Below are positions 1-8,097 of a stretch of DNA of 23,467 bases, in pieces. Each line of letters starts with the position of its first letter. Positions within the stretch are counted from its first letter, which is position 1. Origin of the DNA: Pseudomonadota bacterium (lineage in GTDB: Bacteria; Pseudomonadota; Alphaproteobacteria; Rhodospirillales; Magnetospirillaceae); assembly GCA_023426365.1 (NCBI GenBank), contig JAFAAW010000018.1, forward strand, positions 1 to 23,467. The letters run 5' to 3'. Under the pieces are notes generated by a model, which saw nothing but the letters and a program-made list of their open reading frames with translations, searched no databases and had not been told where the DNA came from. The position numbers and the translations under genes are program-made.

Positions 1-3000
1 ACCTACACCTATACGCTGACGCTGGATGCCGGCCTGAACGACACCGACGGCAGCGAGACCCTGTCGTCGGCCACCCTGGCCGATATCCCCGCCGGCGCCA
101 CCGTCAGCATCGACGGCCAGGTGCTGGCGGCCAATGCGGACGGCACCTATACCGTGCCGCTGAACGCCCAGGGCGATGCCGCCGTCACGGTCAGCAGCAA
201 CCAGCCGCTTGACCTGTCGGGCGTCAAGACCTCGGTCGCCGCGACCGAGGCCAATGGCGGCGACACCCGCACCACCACGGTGACGGGCGAGGGCGTGGCG
301 GCCGGCGATGTCGCTGGCGCGCCCCAGAACAGCACCGTCACCATCAGCGCGGCCGACCTGCTGGCCAACGACCGCGACGCCGACGGCGACGCCCTGTCCA
401 TCACCGGCGTGGGCAATGCCAGCCACGGCACCGTGTCGCTGGATGCCGAGGGCAACGTGGTGTTCACCCCCGAAGAGGGCTTCGTGGGCACCGCCACCTT
501 CGAATACACCGTCTCGGACGGCCAGGGCGGCACCGACACCGCCACCGTCACGGTCACCGTGGCCGGCGGCAACGAGGCCCCGGTGGTGTCGCAGGTCAGC
601 GGCGGCACCGGCGCCGAAAGCACCACCAATGCCGCCACCGTGGTGACCGGCTCCATCGCCGTTTCCGACGCCGATGGCGACACCCTGACCTACAGCGTGG
701 TCGATACCGGCGCCAGCCACAACGGCACCCTGTCCATCGACGCGGACGGCAACTTCACCTTCACCGCCAAGGACGCGAGCTGGGACGGCAGCGACACCTT
801 CGTGGTGCGCGTCTCCGACGGCCAGGGCGGCAGCGTGGACGTGCCGGTGACCATCACGGTCACGCCCGTGGCCGACACCCCGGTGGTCAGCGTTTCCACC
901 GGCGGGCTGGAGCAGACGGTGATCAGCCTGACCGACCTGGGCGGCACGGCCGGCTATCACAACACCTATGGCTATTACGTCATGGACGCCGAGGGCAATC
1001 CGACCTCGGGCCAGATCCTGTTCGCCGACGCCCAGGACAATGTCGGCCAGACCGCCACCATCGGCGGGGTCGATGCCGGCCGCATCGGCTATTTCATCAT
1101 CCCCGACGGTGACAGCCGCAATGCCCGCCTGTCCAACGGCGACAGCGTCAGCTTCGCCAAGGGGGCGGACGGCAAGTGGCGGGTGCTGGACGCCGACGGC
1201 AATGCGCTGTCGGGCCAGGACATGAACGTCATCTTCAGCAACAGCCAGCTCAATTCCGACGGCCTGGCCCACATGGTGGACAACGCCACCGCCGGCAACC
1301 AGAACTGGGAAGACATGGCGGGCGGCGGCGACCGCGACTTCGACGACGTCAATATCCAGACCAGCCAGACCACGGGTGCCGTGGGCGGGTCGGCCGACGA
1401 TCACGACGCCAGCGGCTCGGCCGCCTCGGGCACGGTCACGGCGGGCAATTCGGGCGGGCGCAGCTATGGCGGCGCCGGCAACGACACCATGGCCGGCGGC
1501 TGGGGCGACGACACCCTGTACGGCGGCTCGGGCAACGACACCATCCGCGCCGGCGACGGCGACACCGTGTTCGGCGGCTCGGGCAACGACACCATCACCG
1601 CCGACCAGGGCGGCTGGGGCGGCACCACCACGCTGGTGGGCAACAGCGGCAACGACACCATCACCGGCAGCGCCTCGTCCGACGTCATCTACGGCGACGA
1701 CATGGGCGGGGCCTCGGGTGCGGGCGGCCATGCCTACATGGCGCTCAACATCACCGGTTCCTCCAGCGATGCGGCCGAGAGCCTGACCTATGTCATCGGC
1801 GGCCTGCCCGCCGGGGTCACCCTGGTGGACGCCGACGGCAACGCCCTGGCGGCCAACGCCGATGGCAGCTATTCGCTGACCGCCGACCAGTTGGTCGGGC
1901 TTGAGCTGAAGATCCCGACCGACGGCAGCGTCACCGCGCTGGACCTCACGGTCACCGCCATCTCGCACGAGGGCGCCACCACGGCCAGCGCCACCACCTC
2001 GACCCATCTGGACCTTGGCGGCCTGGTGGGCGACGGCGACGACACCCTGGCCGGCGGCGGCGGCAGCGACACGCTGTACGGCGGCGGCGGCAACGACACC
2101 TTCATCTATAACGCCGACGGCGTGCACGGCCTGTTCGATGCCGATTACCAGGACCAGGGCGGCGCCGCCCGCGACGGCACCGGCGTCACCGTAAATTCCA
2201 ACGGCTACAACGAGACCAAGGACACCTTCTTCGGCGGTTCCGGCCATGACACCCTGGTGATGGGCAGCGGCAACGATGCCGTCCATATCTCCAACCTCAG
2301 CAGCGTCGAGGTGATCAACGCCGGGGCCGGCGACGACATCGTTGACCTGAACTACTCGGACGGGTCCACCTATGGCGCGGTGACCGTGGACGGCGGTTCC
2401 GGCAACGACATGATCTTCGCCAATGACGGCGACGACACCCTGTTGGGCGGCACCGGCAACGATTACATCAGCGGCAATGCCGGCGACGACAAGCTGTATG
2501 GCGGCGACGGCACCGACACCCTGGTGGGTGGTGCCGGCGACGATCTGCTGAACGGCGGCGCCGGTGCGGACAAGCTGGTGGGCGGTGCCGGGAGTGACAC
2601 CGTGGATTATTCCGACAGCGCCAGCGGCGTGAACGTCTATCTGGGCGCCGGCGACGGCAACGCCTATGGCGGCCCCGGCGGCTACGGCACCGGCGGCGAC
2701 GCCCAGGGCGACACCTATAGCGGCATCGAGAACGTCAACGGCTCCGCCCATGACGATTACGTCTATGGCGCGGCCGGCGGCACGGTCGCCCATCTGGGGG
2801 CTGGCAACGACACCTTCGACAACAGCGAGGCGCCGAACGTGGTGGCCTCGGACACCGTGGACGGCGGTGCCGGCAACGACACCATCTGGACCGGTAACGG
2901 CAACGACCTGCTGATCGGCGGCAGCGGCGACGATACCCTGTATGGCGAGGCCGGCGACGATACCCTGCGGGGCGGCACCGGCAACGACGTCATGCATGGC

Positions 3001-3285
3001 GGCGACGGCTCCGACACCTTCCTGTTCGATTTCGGCGACGGCCACGACACCGTCACCGGCGGTGCCGGGTCCAACTGGACCGATACCCTGGACCTGACCA
3101 GCCTGGGCGCCGGGGTGCGGCTCGACATCAGCCTCAACGGCGGCGAAAGCTGGACGGTGACCACCGACAGCACCGAGCACCTGACCAGCCTGGGGGCGGA
3201 CAAGGACGGTTCGGTGGTCATCCACCACGCCGACGGCAGTTCGGACCAGGTGGACTTCCACAGCCTCGAACAGATCAAGTGGTAA
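1..3285 (+). CDS. Giant RTX/cadherin-like secreted adhesin, C-terminal part (5' end outside window)
   Basis: The frame is open from base 1, so only the last 1,094 residues are present. In order they show an Ig-like segment (1-300), two cadherin/VCBS-type repeats (about 310-590 and 640-880, with motifs such as NDRDADGDALSI and YTVSDGQGG), and a DUF4114 domain (about 950-1370, ending in the hallmark NWEDMAGGGDRDFDDV). Blocks of RTX nonapeptides (GGxGNDTxx) follow at about 1465-1720, 2026-2110, 2230-2345, 2390-2610 and 2800-3065, more than twenty copies in all. An Ig-like insert at about 1730-2020 resembles the segment at base 1: both contain LAANADG followed by T/S-Y. A repeat-free tail of about 75 residues ends in QIKW. 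RTX motifs bind calcium and fold outside the cell, and such tails usually carry the type-I secretion signal, so a cell-surface or released adhesin is inferred. No secretion genes are in the window. A terminator follows directly. Confidence 0.93.
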   Translation, partial: TYTYTLTLDAGLNDTDGSETLSSATLADIPAGATVSIDGQVLAANADGTYTVPLNAQGDAAVTVSSNQPLDLSGVKTSVAATEANGGDTRTTTVTGEGVAAGDVAGAPQNSTVTISAADLLANDRDADGDALSITGVGNASHGTVSLDAEGNVVFTPEEGFVGTATFEYTVSDGQGGTDTATVTVTVAGGNEAPVVSQVSGGTGAESTTNAATVVTGSIAVSDADGDTLTYSVVDTGASHNGTLSIDADGNFTFTAKDASWDGSDTFVVRVSDGQGGSVDVPVTITVTPVADTPVVSVSTGGLEQTVISLTDLGGTAGYHNTYGYYVMDAEGNPTSGQILFADAQDNVGQTATIGGVDAGRIGYFIIPDGDSRNARLSNGDSVSFAKGADGKWRVLDADGNALSGQDMNVIFSNSQLNSDGLAHMVDNATAGNQNWEDMAGGGDRDFDDVNIQTSQTTGAVGGSADDHDASGSAASGTVTAGNSGGRSYGGAGNDTMAGGWGDDTLYGGSGNDTIRAGDGDTVFGGSGNDTITADQGGWGGTTTLVGNSGNDTITGSASSDVIYGDDMGGASGAGGHAYMALNITGSSSDAAESLTYVIGGLPAGVTLVDADGNALAANADGSYSLTADQLVGLELKIPTDGSVTALDLTVTAISHEGATTASATTSTHLDLGGLVGDGDDTLAGGGGSDTLYGGGGNDTFIYNADGVHGLFDADYQDQGGAARDGTGVTVNSNGYNETKDTFFGGSGHDTLVMGSGNDAVHISNLSSVEVINAGAGDDIVDLNYSDGSTYGAVTVDGGSGNDMIFANDGDDTLLGGTGNDYISGNAGDDKLYGGDGTDTLVGGAGDDLLNGGAGADKLVGGAGSDTVDYSDSASGVNVYLGAGDGNAYGGPGGYGTGGDAQGDTYSGIENVNGSAHDDYVYGAAGGTVAHLGAGNDTFDNSEAPNVVASDTVDGGAGNDTIWTGNGNDLLIGGSGDDTLYGEAGDDTLRGGTGNDVMHGGDGSDTFLFDFGDGHDTVTGGAGSNWTDTLDLTSLGAGVRLDISLNGGESWTVTTDSTEHLTSLGADKDGSVVIHHADGSSDQVDFHSLEQIKW

Positions 3286-3304
3286 GTCTGGCGGGATGGT
3301 GACG

Positions 3305-3337
3305 AAAGGCCCGCTCCCACCCGGGGGCGGGCCTTTT
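3305..3337 (+). terminator. Rho-independent terminator after the RTX adhesin
   Basis: A perfect 10-base inverted repeat, AAAGGCCCGC (3305-3314) and GCGGGCCTTT (3327-3336), with a 12-base loop and a short T run. It lies 20 bases after the adhesin stop and separates it from the kinase-like gene. Confidence 0.85.
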
Positions 3338-3440
3338 CGTTGGCACATGCCGGGCGACGGCCGCGGCCGGAGATGCTAGATTGGCCTGGGCGCCGGGGCG
3401 AAGCCGGTAACCGGCGCCAGTGGTTGGGGAAAGGGGAACC

Positions 3441-4331
3441 ATGGAGCGGATCGGCAAATACGTCATTCACAAGGCGGCCGTGACCAACGGCTATGCCCGG
3501 GTGTTCTTTTGCCACGATCCCGACCTGCAGGTGCCGGTTGCGGTCAAGGTGTTCACGGTGGCGCCGGGCCAGGGCGGCCCGCTCAGCCCCGCCCAGTGGC
3601 TGGCCCGCTTCCAGGTCGAGGCGCGCGCGCTGGCGGCTTTCGACCATCCCCACATCGTCCCGGCCAAGACCATGGAGGTGATGGACGGCCGTCCCTTCTT
3701 CGTCATGCCCTATCAGGCGGCGCATCTGCCCTTCGAGATCGGCAAGGATGCCGCCGGCGGCGAAGGCGCCGACCAGCCGCGGCGCCTGGCCCTGCCGCGT
3801 GCGCTGACCCTCCTGCGCCAGCTTTCCTCGGCGCTGATGGCGGTGCATCGGCGCGGCATGGTCCACCGTGCCGTCATGCCGTCCAACATCCTGCTGAGCG
3901 CGCGCGAGAACGGCCAGGTCAGGCTGGCCGATTTCAGCATGGTCAAGCTGCCCGAGCGCAATCCGCCGCTGCCCGACCACTGGCTGGGCCGCACCGAATA
4001 TTGCGCGCCCGAACAGCGGGAGAACGCCACCGGCGTCGGGCCGGAGGCGGACGTCTATTCCCTGGGCGTGCTGGCCTATCGCATGCTGACCGGCGAACTG
4101 CCCGACCCGGCCAATGGTGCCGCCCAACTGCCCGCCGCCCATCCCGAGGCGCTGGCCGATCTGGTGGCCCGCGCCACCGATCCCGATCCCGGCCGCCGGC
4201 CCGCCCATGGCGGCGCCTTCCTTCAGGGCCTGGGCGCCGTCGCGGTCGAGGCGCCGCCCAAGCCGCAGGTGCAGGTGGTCAACGTGCGCCGCCCGCAGAT
4301 CCGCCAGCCCGCCAGCGCCAAGGCGGGCTGA
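3441..4331 (+). CDS. Serine/threonine protein kinase-fold protein, predicted pseudokinase
   Basis: A 296-residue soluble protein with a Hanks-type kinase fold. The ATG at 3441 is chosen because AAGGGGA lies just upstream. Recognisable elements are the beta-3 lysine (VPVAVKVF, K36), the alpha-C glutamate (E60), the catalytic-loop context VHRAVMPSNILL (H142-L152), LADFS (D164-S166), the APE motif (CAPEQ, about 188-192) and DVYSLGVLAYRMLTGELP in helix F. The catalytic HRD aspartate is alanine (A144), the loop lysine is methionine (M146), DFG is DFS, and the glycine-rich loop is not recognisable. N149 and D164 remain. It is therefore probably not an ordinary phosphotransferase; a scaffold, an ATP-binding switch or an atypical activity is possible. 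There is no transmembrane, PASTA or other sensor domain, only a basic, Pro/Gln-rich tail of about 30 residues. It sits behind a terminated adhesin gene and 72 bases before the SDR gene. Its partner is unknown. Confidence 0.9.
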   Translation: MERIGKYVIHKAAVTNGYARVFFCHDPDLQVPVAVKVFTVAPGQGGPLSPAQWLARFQVEARALAAFDHPHIVPAKTMEVMDGRPFFVMPYQAAHLPFEIGKDAAGGEGADQPRRLALPRALTLLRQLSSALMAVHRRGMVHRAVMPSNILLSARENGQVRLADFSMVKLPERNPPLPDHWLGRTEYCAPEQRENATGVGPEADVYSLGVLAYRMLTGELPDPANGAAQLPAAHPEALADLVARATDPDPGRRPAHGGAFLQGLGAVAVEAPPKPQVQVVNVRRPQIRQPASAKAG

Positions 4332-4403
4332 GGGCATCGCGACCGGTTGCGGCGGGGCGGGGGCTGCACCTCCGCTCTCTTGCGCCGGGGCGCCGGCTCG
4401 GCC

Positions 4404-5195
4404 ATGCTGCCGGGCATGCTTGATACGCTCTCTCCCCATCTGCCGCGCCTTGCCCTGGTCACCGGCGCCGGGCGCCGCATCGGCCGGGCCGTCGCGCTGG
4501 ATTTGGCCCAGGCGGGCTTCGACATCGCCCTCCACTGTTCCGGCTCGGTCAGCGATGCCCAGTCGGCGGCCGAGGAGGTGCGCGCGCTGGGGCGGCGGGC
4601 GGCGGTGCTGACCGCCGACCTGTCGTGCGAGGCCGAGACCGAACCCCTGGTGCAGCGGGCCGAGGAGGCGCTGGGCCAGCCGATCGGCGTTCTGGTCAAC
4701 AACGCCTCCACCTTCGAACGGGACGAGGCGCTGAGCGCCACCCGCGCCGGCTGGGACTTCCATATGGAGGTGAACCTGCGCGCGCCCTTCGTGCTGATCC
4801 AGCAAATGGCGCGCCGCTTGCCGGCCGGCGCCGAAGGGGTGGTGGTCAATCTGCTGGACCAGCGCGTCTGGAACCTGACGCCCCATTTCACCACCTACAC
4901 GCTCAGCAAGGCCGGGCTGTGGACGCTGACCCAGACCCTGGCGCTGGCATTGGCGCCGCGCATCCGGGTGGTGGGGGTGGGGCCGGGGCCGGCCCTGCCC
5001 AGCATCCGCCAGACCGCCGAGCAATTCGCTGCCCAATGCGAGGGCACGCCGCTCAGGCGCGGCACCGATCCGGCGGAAATCTGCCGGGCGGTGCGCTTCG
5101 CCCTGGGGGCGCGGTCGTTCACCGGGCAGATGATCGCGCTGGATGGCGGCCAGCACCTGCAATGGGCGCCGGGCAGCCTTCCCCCCGAAGAGTGA
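4404..5195 (+). CDS. SDR-family oxidoreductase, pteridine-reductase (PTR1/FolM)-like
   Basis: A short-chain dehydrogenase/reductase of about 263 residues. The Rossmann signature is TGAGRRIGRA near the N-terminus, followed by LHCSGS at strand 2 and NNAS. The active site is D152, Y165 and K169 (YTLSK), with aspartate in NLLDQ where classical SDRs have serine. Asp-x12-Tyr-x3-Lys, the RR pair in the nucleotide loop and GVGPG after strand 6 match the pteridine reductase PTR1 and dihydromonapterin reductase FolM families. NADPH-dependent reduction of a pterin is therefore a reasonable guess for the reaction. ATG codons at 4404 and 4416 are both possible starts; neither has a clear Shine-Dalgarno, and longer TTG starts would add an unlikely Arg/Gly-rich leader. 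It lies upstream of uvrC across a long gap, and no folate gene is nearby. Confidence 0.88.
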   Translation: MLPGMLDTLSPHLPRLALVTGAGRRIGRAVALDLAQAGFDIALHCSGSVSDAQSAAEEVRALGRRAAVLTADLSCEAETEPLVQRAEEALGQPIGVLVNNASTFERDEALSATRAGWDFHMEVNLRAPFVLIQQMARRLPAGAEGVVVNLLDQRVWNLTPHFTTYTLSKAGLWTLTQTLALALAPRIRVVGVGPGPALPSIRQTAEQFAAQCEGTPLRRGTDPAEICRAVRFALGARSFTGQMIALDGGQHLQWAPGSLPPEE

Positions 5196-5583
5196 GGGGG
5201 GAATCCTGACATCCTTCTTGTGCTATGCGGCATAGGGCATTGGGAAGACGCGAGAATCCGCCCGTTTCGCAAGTTTTACACAGGAATCAAAGTGCGGGCG
5301 GCTAGTCCAGACCGCCCCCGCTTGTCCAGACAAAAACCTTGTTTTTTACAGTCGGTTTACTCTTGACGAGCGATAACGCATTGAAAAATAAGGAAGTCAT
5401 ATTTCTGCCCAGATTTTGGGCAAAGCCGTGGAACCCCAGGAGTCGCTAGGGGCGGAGCAAACGCCCCCCAATTTGCCAACAGACTTATCCACAGGAATCG
5501 TGGATATTCCCCTGGACGGCCCGGCTAGCCTGGCTTTCCACATGGCCCACCCCGTTCGAAGTAGGCGCTGTTCTTAGGTCAGC
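5196..5583. promoter_or_regulatory. 388-base AT-rich intergenic region with a DnaA box and several inverted repeats, upstream of uvrC
   Basis: No plausible gene is present. The stretch 5321-5410 has 35 G/C in 90 bases, far below its surroundings. Elements seen are: palindrome CTATGC-G-GCATAG at 5223-5235; a DnaA-box-like TTTTACACA at 5274-5282 (one mismatch to TTATNCACA); hairpin GGGCGG/CCGCCC at 5296-5317; direct repeat GTCCAGAC at 5305 and 5324; hairpin TGCCCA/TGGGCA at 5406-5422; hairpin GGGGCG/CGCCCC at 5449-5467; and a perfect DnaA box TTATCCACA at 5485-5493. Both DnaA-like sites run into the same 10-mer, CACAGGAATC. A TTGACG at 5363 could be a -35 element, but its -10 is poor. This may be the uvrC promoter region, a DnaA-controlled promoter or a replication-related site. 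Confidence 0.5.
5485..5493 (+). promoter_or_regulatory. Perfect DnaA box
   Basis: TTATCCACA matches the consensus TTATNCACA exactly. It is followed by an imperfect inverted repeat (5489-5498 against 5506-5515, 8 of 10 positions). It lies 91 bases upstream of the uvrC start and about 75 bases downstream of the AT-rich segment. Confidence 0.55.
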
Positions 5584-7488
5584 ATGTCCGATACGCCCGA
5601 AATCGTCCTTGCCGAAGCCCCCGCCAACGCACCTGCCGGCCCCCTGGCCAGCGGCGTGGCGGTGATCGCCCGCTATCTGGAAACCATGCCGGCCAGCCCG
5701 GGCGTCTATCGCATGATGAACGCCAAGGGCGATCCGCTGTACGTGGGCAAGGCCAAGAACCTGCGGAAGCGGGTGGTCGCCTATACCCACCCCGACCGCC
5801 AGACGCTGCGCATCCAGCGCATGATCGCCGAAACCGCCTCCATGGAGGTGATCACCACCCATACCGAGGTGGAGGCCCTGCTGCTGGAAAGCAACCTGAT
5901 CAAGAAGCTGGGGCCGCGCTACAACATCCTGCTCAAGGACGACAAGTCCTTCCCCTACATCCTGATCACCGGCGACCACGACTGGCCGCAGATCGTCAAG
6001 CATCGCGGCGCCCGCAACCGGGCGGGGGAATATTTCGGGCCGTTCGCCTCGGCCGGGGCGGTCAACCAGACCCTGTCGGCGCTGCAGCGCGCCTTCCTTC
6101 TGCGCTCATGCACCGATGCGGTGTTCTCCAGCCGCACGCGGCCGTGCCTGCTGTTCCAGATCAAGCGCTGTTCGGCCCCGTGCGTCGAGCGCATCTCGCG
6201 GCCCGAATACCTGGCCCTGGTCGCTCAGGCCCGCGCCTTCCTGTCGGGGCAAAGCCAGCAGGTCCAGCAGGACTGGCGCGCCCGCATGGAGGCGGCGTCG
6301 GAAGCCATGGATTACGAGCTGGCGGCGGTCTATCGCGACCGCATCCGGGCGATCGCGAAAATTCAGGCCCACCAGGACATCAACGCCGCCGACGTGGACG
6401 AGGCCGACGTGGTCGCCCTGCATCAGGCGGGCGGGCAGACCTGCATCCAGGTGTTCTTCTTCCGCTCGGGCTGCAATTACGGCAACCGGTCGTACTTTCC
6501 CCAACACGCCGAGAATGCCGAGGCCGCCGAGGTCATGGCCGCCTTCCTGGGCCAGTTCTATGCGGACAAGCAGCCCCCGCGCGAGATCATCCTGAGCCAG
6601 GAGCCGGCCGAGCCGGACATCGTCGCCGGCGCGCTCAGCGAAAAGGCCGGGCGCAAGGTCGTGCTCACCGTGCCCAAGCGCGGCGACCGCAAGCGGCTGG
6701 TGGAACACGCCTATGACAACGCCCGCGACGCCCTGGGCCGGCGCATGGCGGAAAGCGGCGCCCAAAGCAAGCTGTTGCAGGGCGTGGCCGATCTGTTCGG
6801 CCTGGACGCCCCGCCGGCCCGCATCGAGGTCTACGACAATAGCCACATCCAGGGCACCAACGCGGTCGGCGGCATGATCGTGGCGGGACCCGAGGGGCTG
6901 ATGAAGGCGGCCTATCGCAAGTTCAACATCCGCTCGCAGGATCTGACGCCCGGCGACGATTACGGCATGATGCGCGAGGTGCTGAGCCGCCGCTTCAAGC
7001 GCGCGCAGAAGGAGGACCCCGACCGCGACCGCGGCCAGTGGCCCGATCTGGTGCTGATCGACGGCGGCGAGGGCCAGTTGAACGCGGCGCTCGAGGTGTT
7101 CGCCGAACTGGGCGTCGAGGACGTCCCCCTGGTCTCCATCGCCAAGGGGCCGGACCGCAACGCCGGGCGCGAGCGCTTCTTCCTGCCCGGCCGGGCGCCG
7201 TTCGGGCTGGAGCCGCGCGACCCGGTCCTCTATTTCCTGCAACGGCTGCGCGACGAGGCGCACCGCTTCGCCATCGGCACCCATCGGGCGCGCCGCTCCA
7301 AGGGCTTAAGCCAAAGCACGCTCGACGACGTGGCCGGCATCGGCGCCAAGCGCAAGAAGGCGCTGCTGCATCATTTCGGCTCGGCGCGCGAGGTGGCCGG
7401 GGCCGGGCTTGCCGATCTGGAAGCGGTCGACGGTATCTCCAAGGCCATGGCCAAAAAAATCTATGACCATTTCCACCCCCAGGGCTAA
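5584..7488 (+). CDS. uvrC: Excinuclease ABC subunit C
   Basis: The 634-residue incision subunit of nucleotide excision repair; with UvrB it cuts DNA on both sides of a lesion. The N-terminal GIY-YIG nuclease is clear (PGVYRMM...LYVGKAKNLRKRV, about residues 38-62). Four cysteines, C176, C188, C196 and C200, have the +12, +8, +4 spacing of the Fe-S ligand set described for E. coli UvrC. A UvrB-binding UVR motif lies around residues 230-260 (MEAASEAMDYELAAVYRDRI). The RNase-H-like second nuclease shows YDNSHIQG, LVLIDGGEGQL and FAIGTHR, carrying the Asp, Asp and His of the family. Two helix-hairpin-helix motifs end the protein (VAGIGAKRKKALLHHFGS; VDGISKAMAKKI). The length is normal. The ATG at 5584 has only a weak AGGT upstream. 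pgsA begins 33 bases downstream. Confidence 0.98.
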   Translation: MSDTPEIVLAEAPANAPAGPLASGVAVIARYLETMPASPGVYRMMNAKGDPLYVGKAKNLRKRVVAYTHPDRQTLRIQRMIAETASMEVITTHTEVEALLLESNLIKKLGPRYNILLKDDKSFPYILITGDHDWPQIVKHRGARNRAGEYFGPFASAGAVNQTLSALQRAFLLRSCTDAVFSSRTRPCLLFQIKRCSAPCVERISRPEYLALVAQARAFLSGQSQQVQQDWRARMEAASEAMDYELAAVYRDRIRAIAKIQAHQDINAADVDEADVVALHQAGGQTCIQVFFFRSGCNYGNRSYFPQHAENAEAAEVMAAFLGQFYADKQPPREIILSQEPAEPDIVAGALSEKAGRKVVLTVPKRGDRKRLVEHAYDNARDALGRRMAESGAQSKLLQGVADLFGLDAPPARIEVYDNSHIQGTNAVGGMIVAGPEGLMKAAYRKFNIRSQDLTPGDDYGMMREVLSRRFKRAQKEDPDRDRGQWPDLVLIDGGEGQLNAALEVFAELGVEDVPLVSIAKGPDRNAGRERFFLPGRAPFGLEPRDPVLYFLQRLRDEAHRFAIGTHRARRSKGLSQSTLDDVAGIGAKRKKALLHHFGSAREVAGAGLADLEAVDGISKAMAKKIYDHFHPQG

Positions 7489-7521
7489 TATCGCAGCGCC
7501 CAAGCCCAGAGTTTCCGCCGG

Positions 7522-8097
7522 ATGATGACCAGCCTTCCCAATCTTTTGACCTTGTCGCGCATCGTCGTGATCCCGCTGGTCGTCGCCACCTTCTATGTGG
7601 ATGGCGCGCTATTCCATTGGGTCGCCTGTGGCCTGTTCGTGGCCGCCGCCGTCACCGACTGGTTCGACGGCTACCTGGCCCGGTCGCGCAACCAGGTGTC
7701 GGCGCTGGGCCGTTTCCTCGATCCCATCGCCGACAAGCTGCTGGTGGCCGCGGTGCTGTTCATGCTGGTGGCGTTCGACCGGGTGTCGCCGGCCAGCGTG
7801 CTGCCCGCCCTGGTCATCCTGCTGCGCGAGATCTTGGTGTCGGGCCTGCGCGAATTCCTGGCGGAAATCCGCATCGGCATGCCGGTCAGCCGGCTGGCCA
7901 AGTGGAAGACCGGCATCCAGATGGTGGCCCTGCCGCTGTTGCTGGTGGGCGACGTGGGGCCGCGCGAACTGCCGGTCCGCCTGATGGGCGAGGTCTGCCT
8001 GTGGGCGGCGGCGGTGCTGACCATGATCACCGGCTGGGATTACCTCAGGTCCGGGCTGCGCCACATGCGCCCCGGCGCGTCCAAGGCATCGCCATGA
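7522..8097 (+). CDS. pgsA: CDP-diacylglycerol--glycerol-3-phosphate 3-phosphatidyltransferase
   Basis: A 191-residue inner-membrane enzyme that makes phosphatidylglycerophosphate, the committed step to phosphatidylglycerol and cardiolipin. The CDP-alcohol phosphotransferase signature DG-x2-AR-x8-G-x3-D-x3-D is complete (DGYLAR, eight residues, GRFLDPIAD). The N-terminal LPNLLTLSRIVVIPLVV is typical of PgsA, and several hydrophobic helices follow. Two adjacent ATG codons, 7522 and 7525, are both possible starts. The stop overlaps the mobB start in an ATGA, suggesting translational coupling. uvrC next to pgsA is a common alphaproteobacterial arrangement. PssA-type homologues are unlikely given the match to PgsA. 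Confidence 0.96.
   Translation: MMTSLPNLLTLSRIVVIPLVVATFYVDGALFHWVACGLFVAAAVTDWFDGYLARSRNQVSALGRFLDPIADKLLVAAVLFMLVAFDRVSPASVLPALVILLREILVSGLREFLAEIRIGMPVSRLAKWKTGIQMVALPLLLVGDVGPRELPVRLMGEVCLWAAAVLTMITGWDYLRSGLRHMRPGASKASP

Noticed and set aside
1465..3065. Short regularly spaced DNA repeats that could suggest a CRISPR or tandem-repeat array
   Set aside because: They encode RTX calcium-binding nonapeptides in frame, with variable spacing and no unique spacers.
2763..5162. A very long open frame on the minus strand (799 codons) opposite the adhesin end, kinase-like and SDR genes
   Set aside because: It runs antisense across three well-supported genes, its translation is low-complexity Arg/Gly/Ala/His-rich with no domain, and such frames are common in GC-rich DNA.
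5363..5391. A sigma-70 promoter for uvrC based on TTGACG
   Set aside because: The -35 is good, but hexamers at 15-18 bases downstream (such as AAATAA) match the -10 consensus poorly, so it is not listed as a promoter.
5554..5573. Two GTTC motifs upstream of uvrC as a possible SOS (LexA) box
   Set aside because: The alphaproteobacterial LexA site needs GTTC-N7-GTTC; here the spacing is 12 bases.
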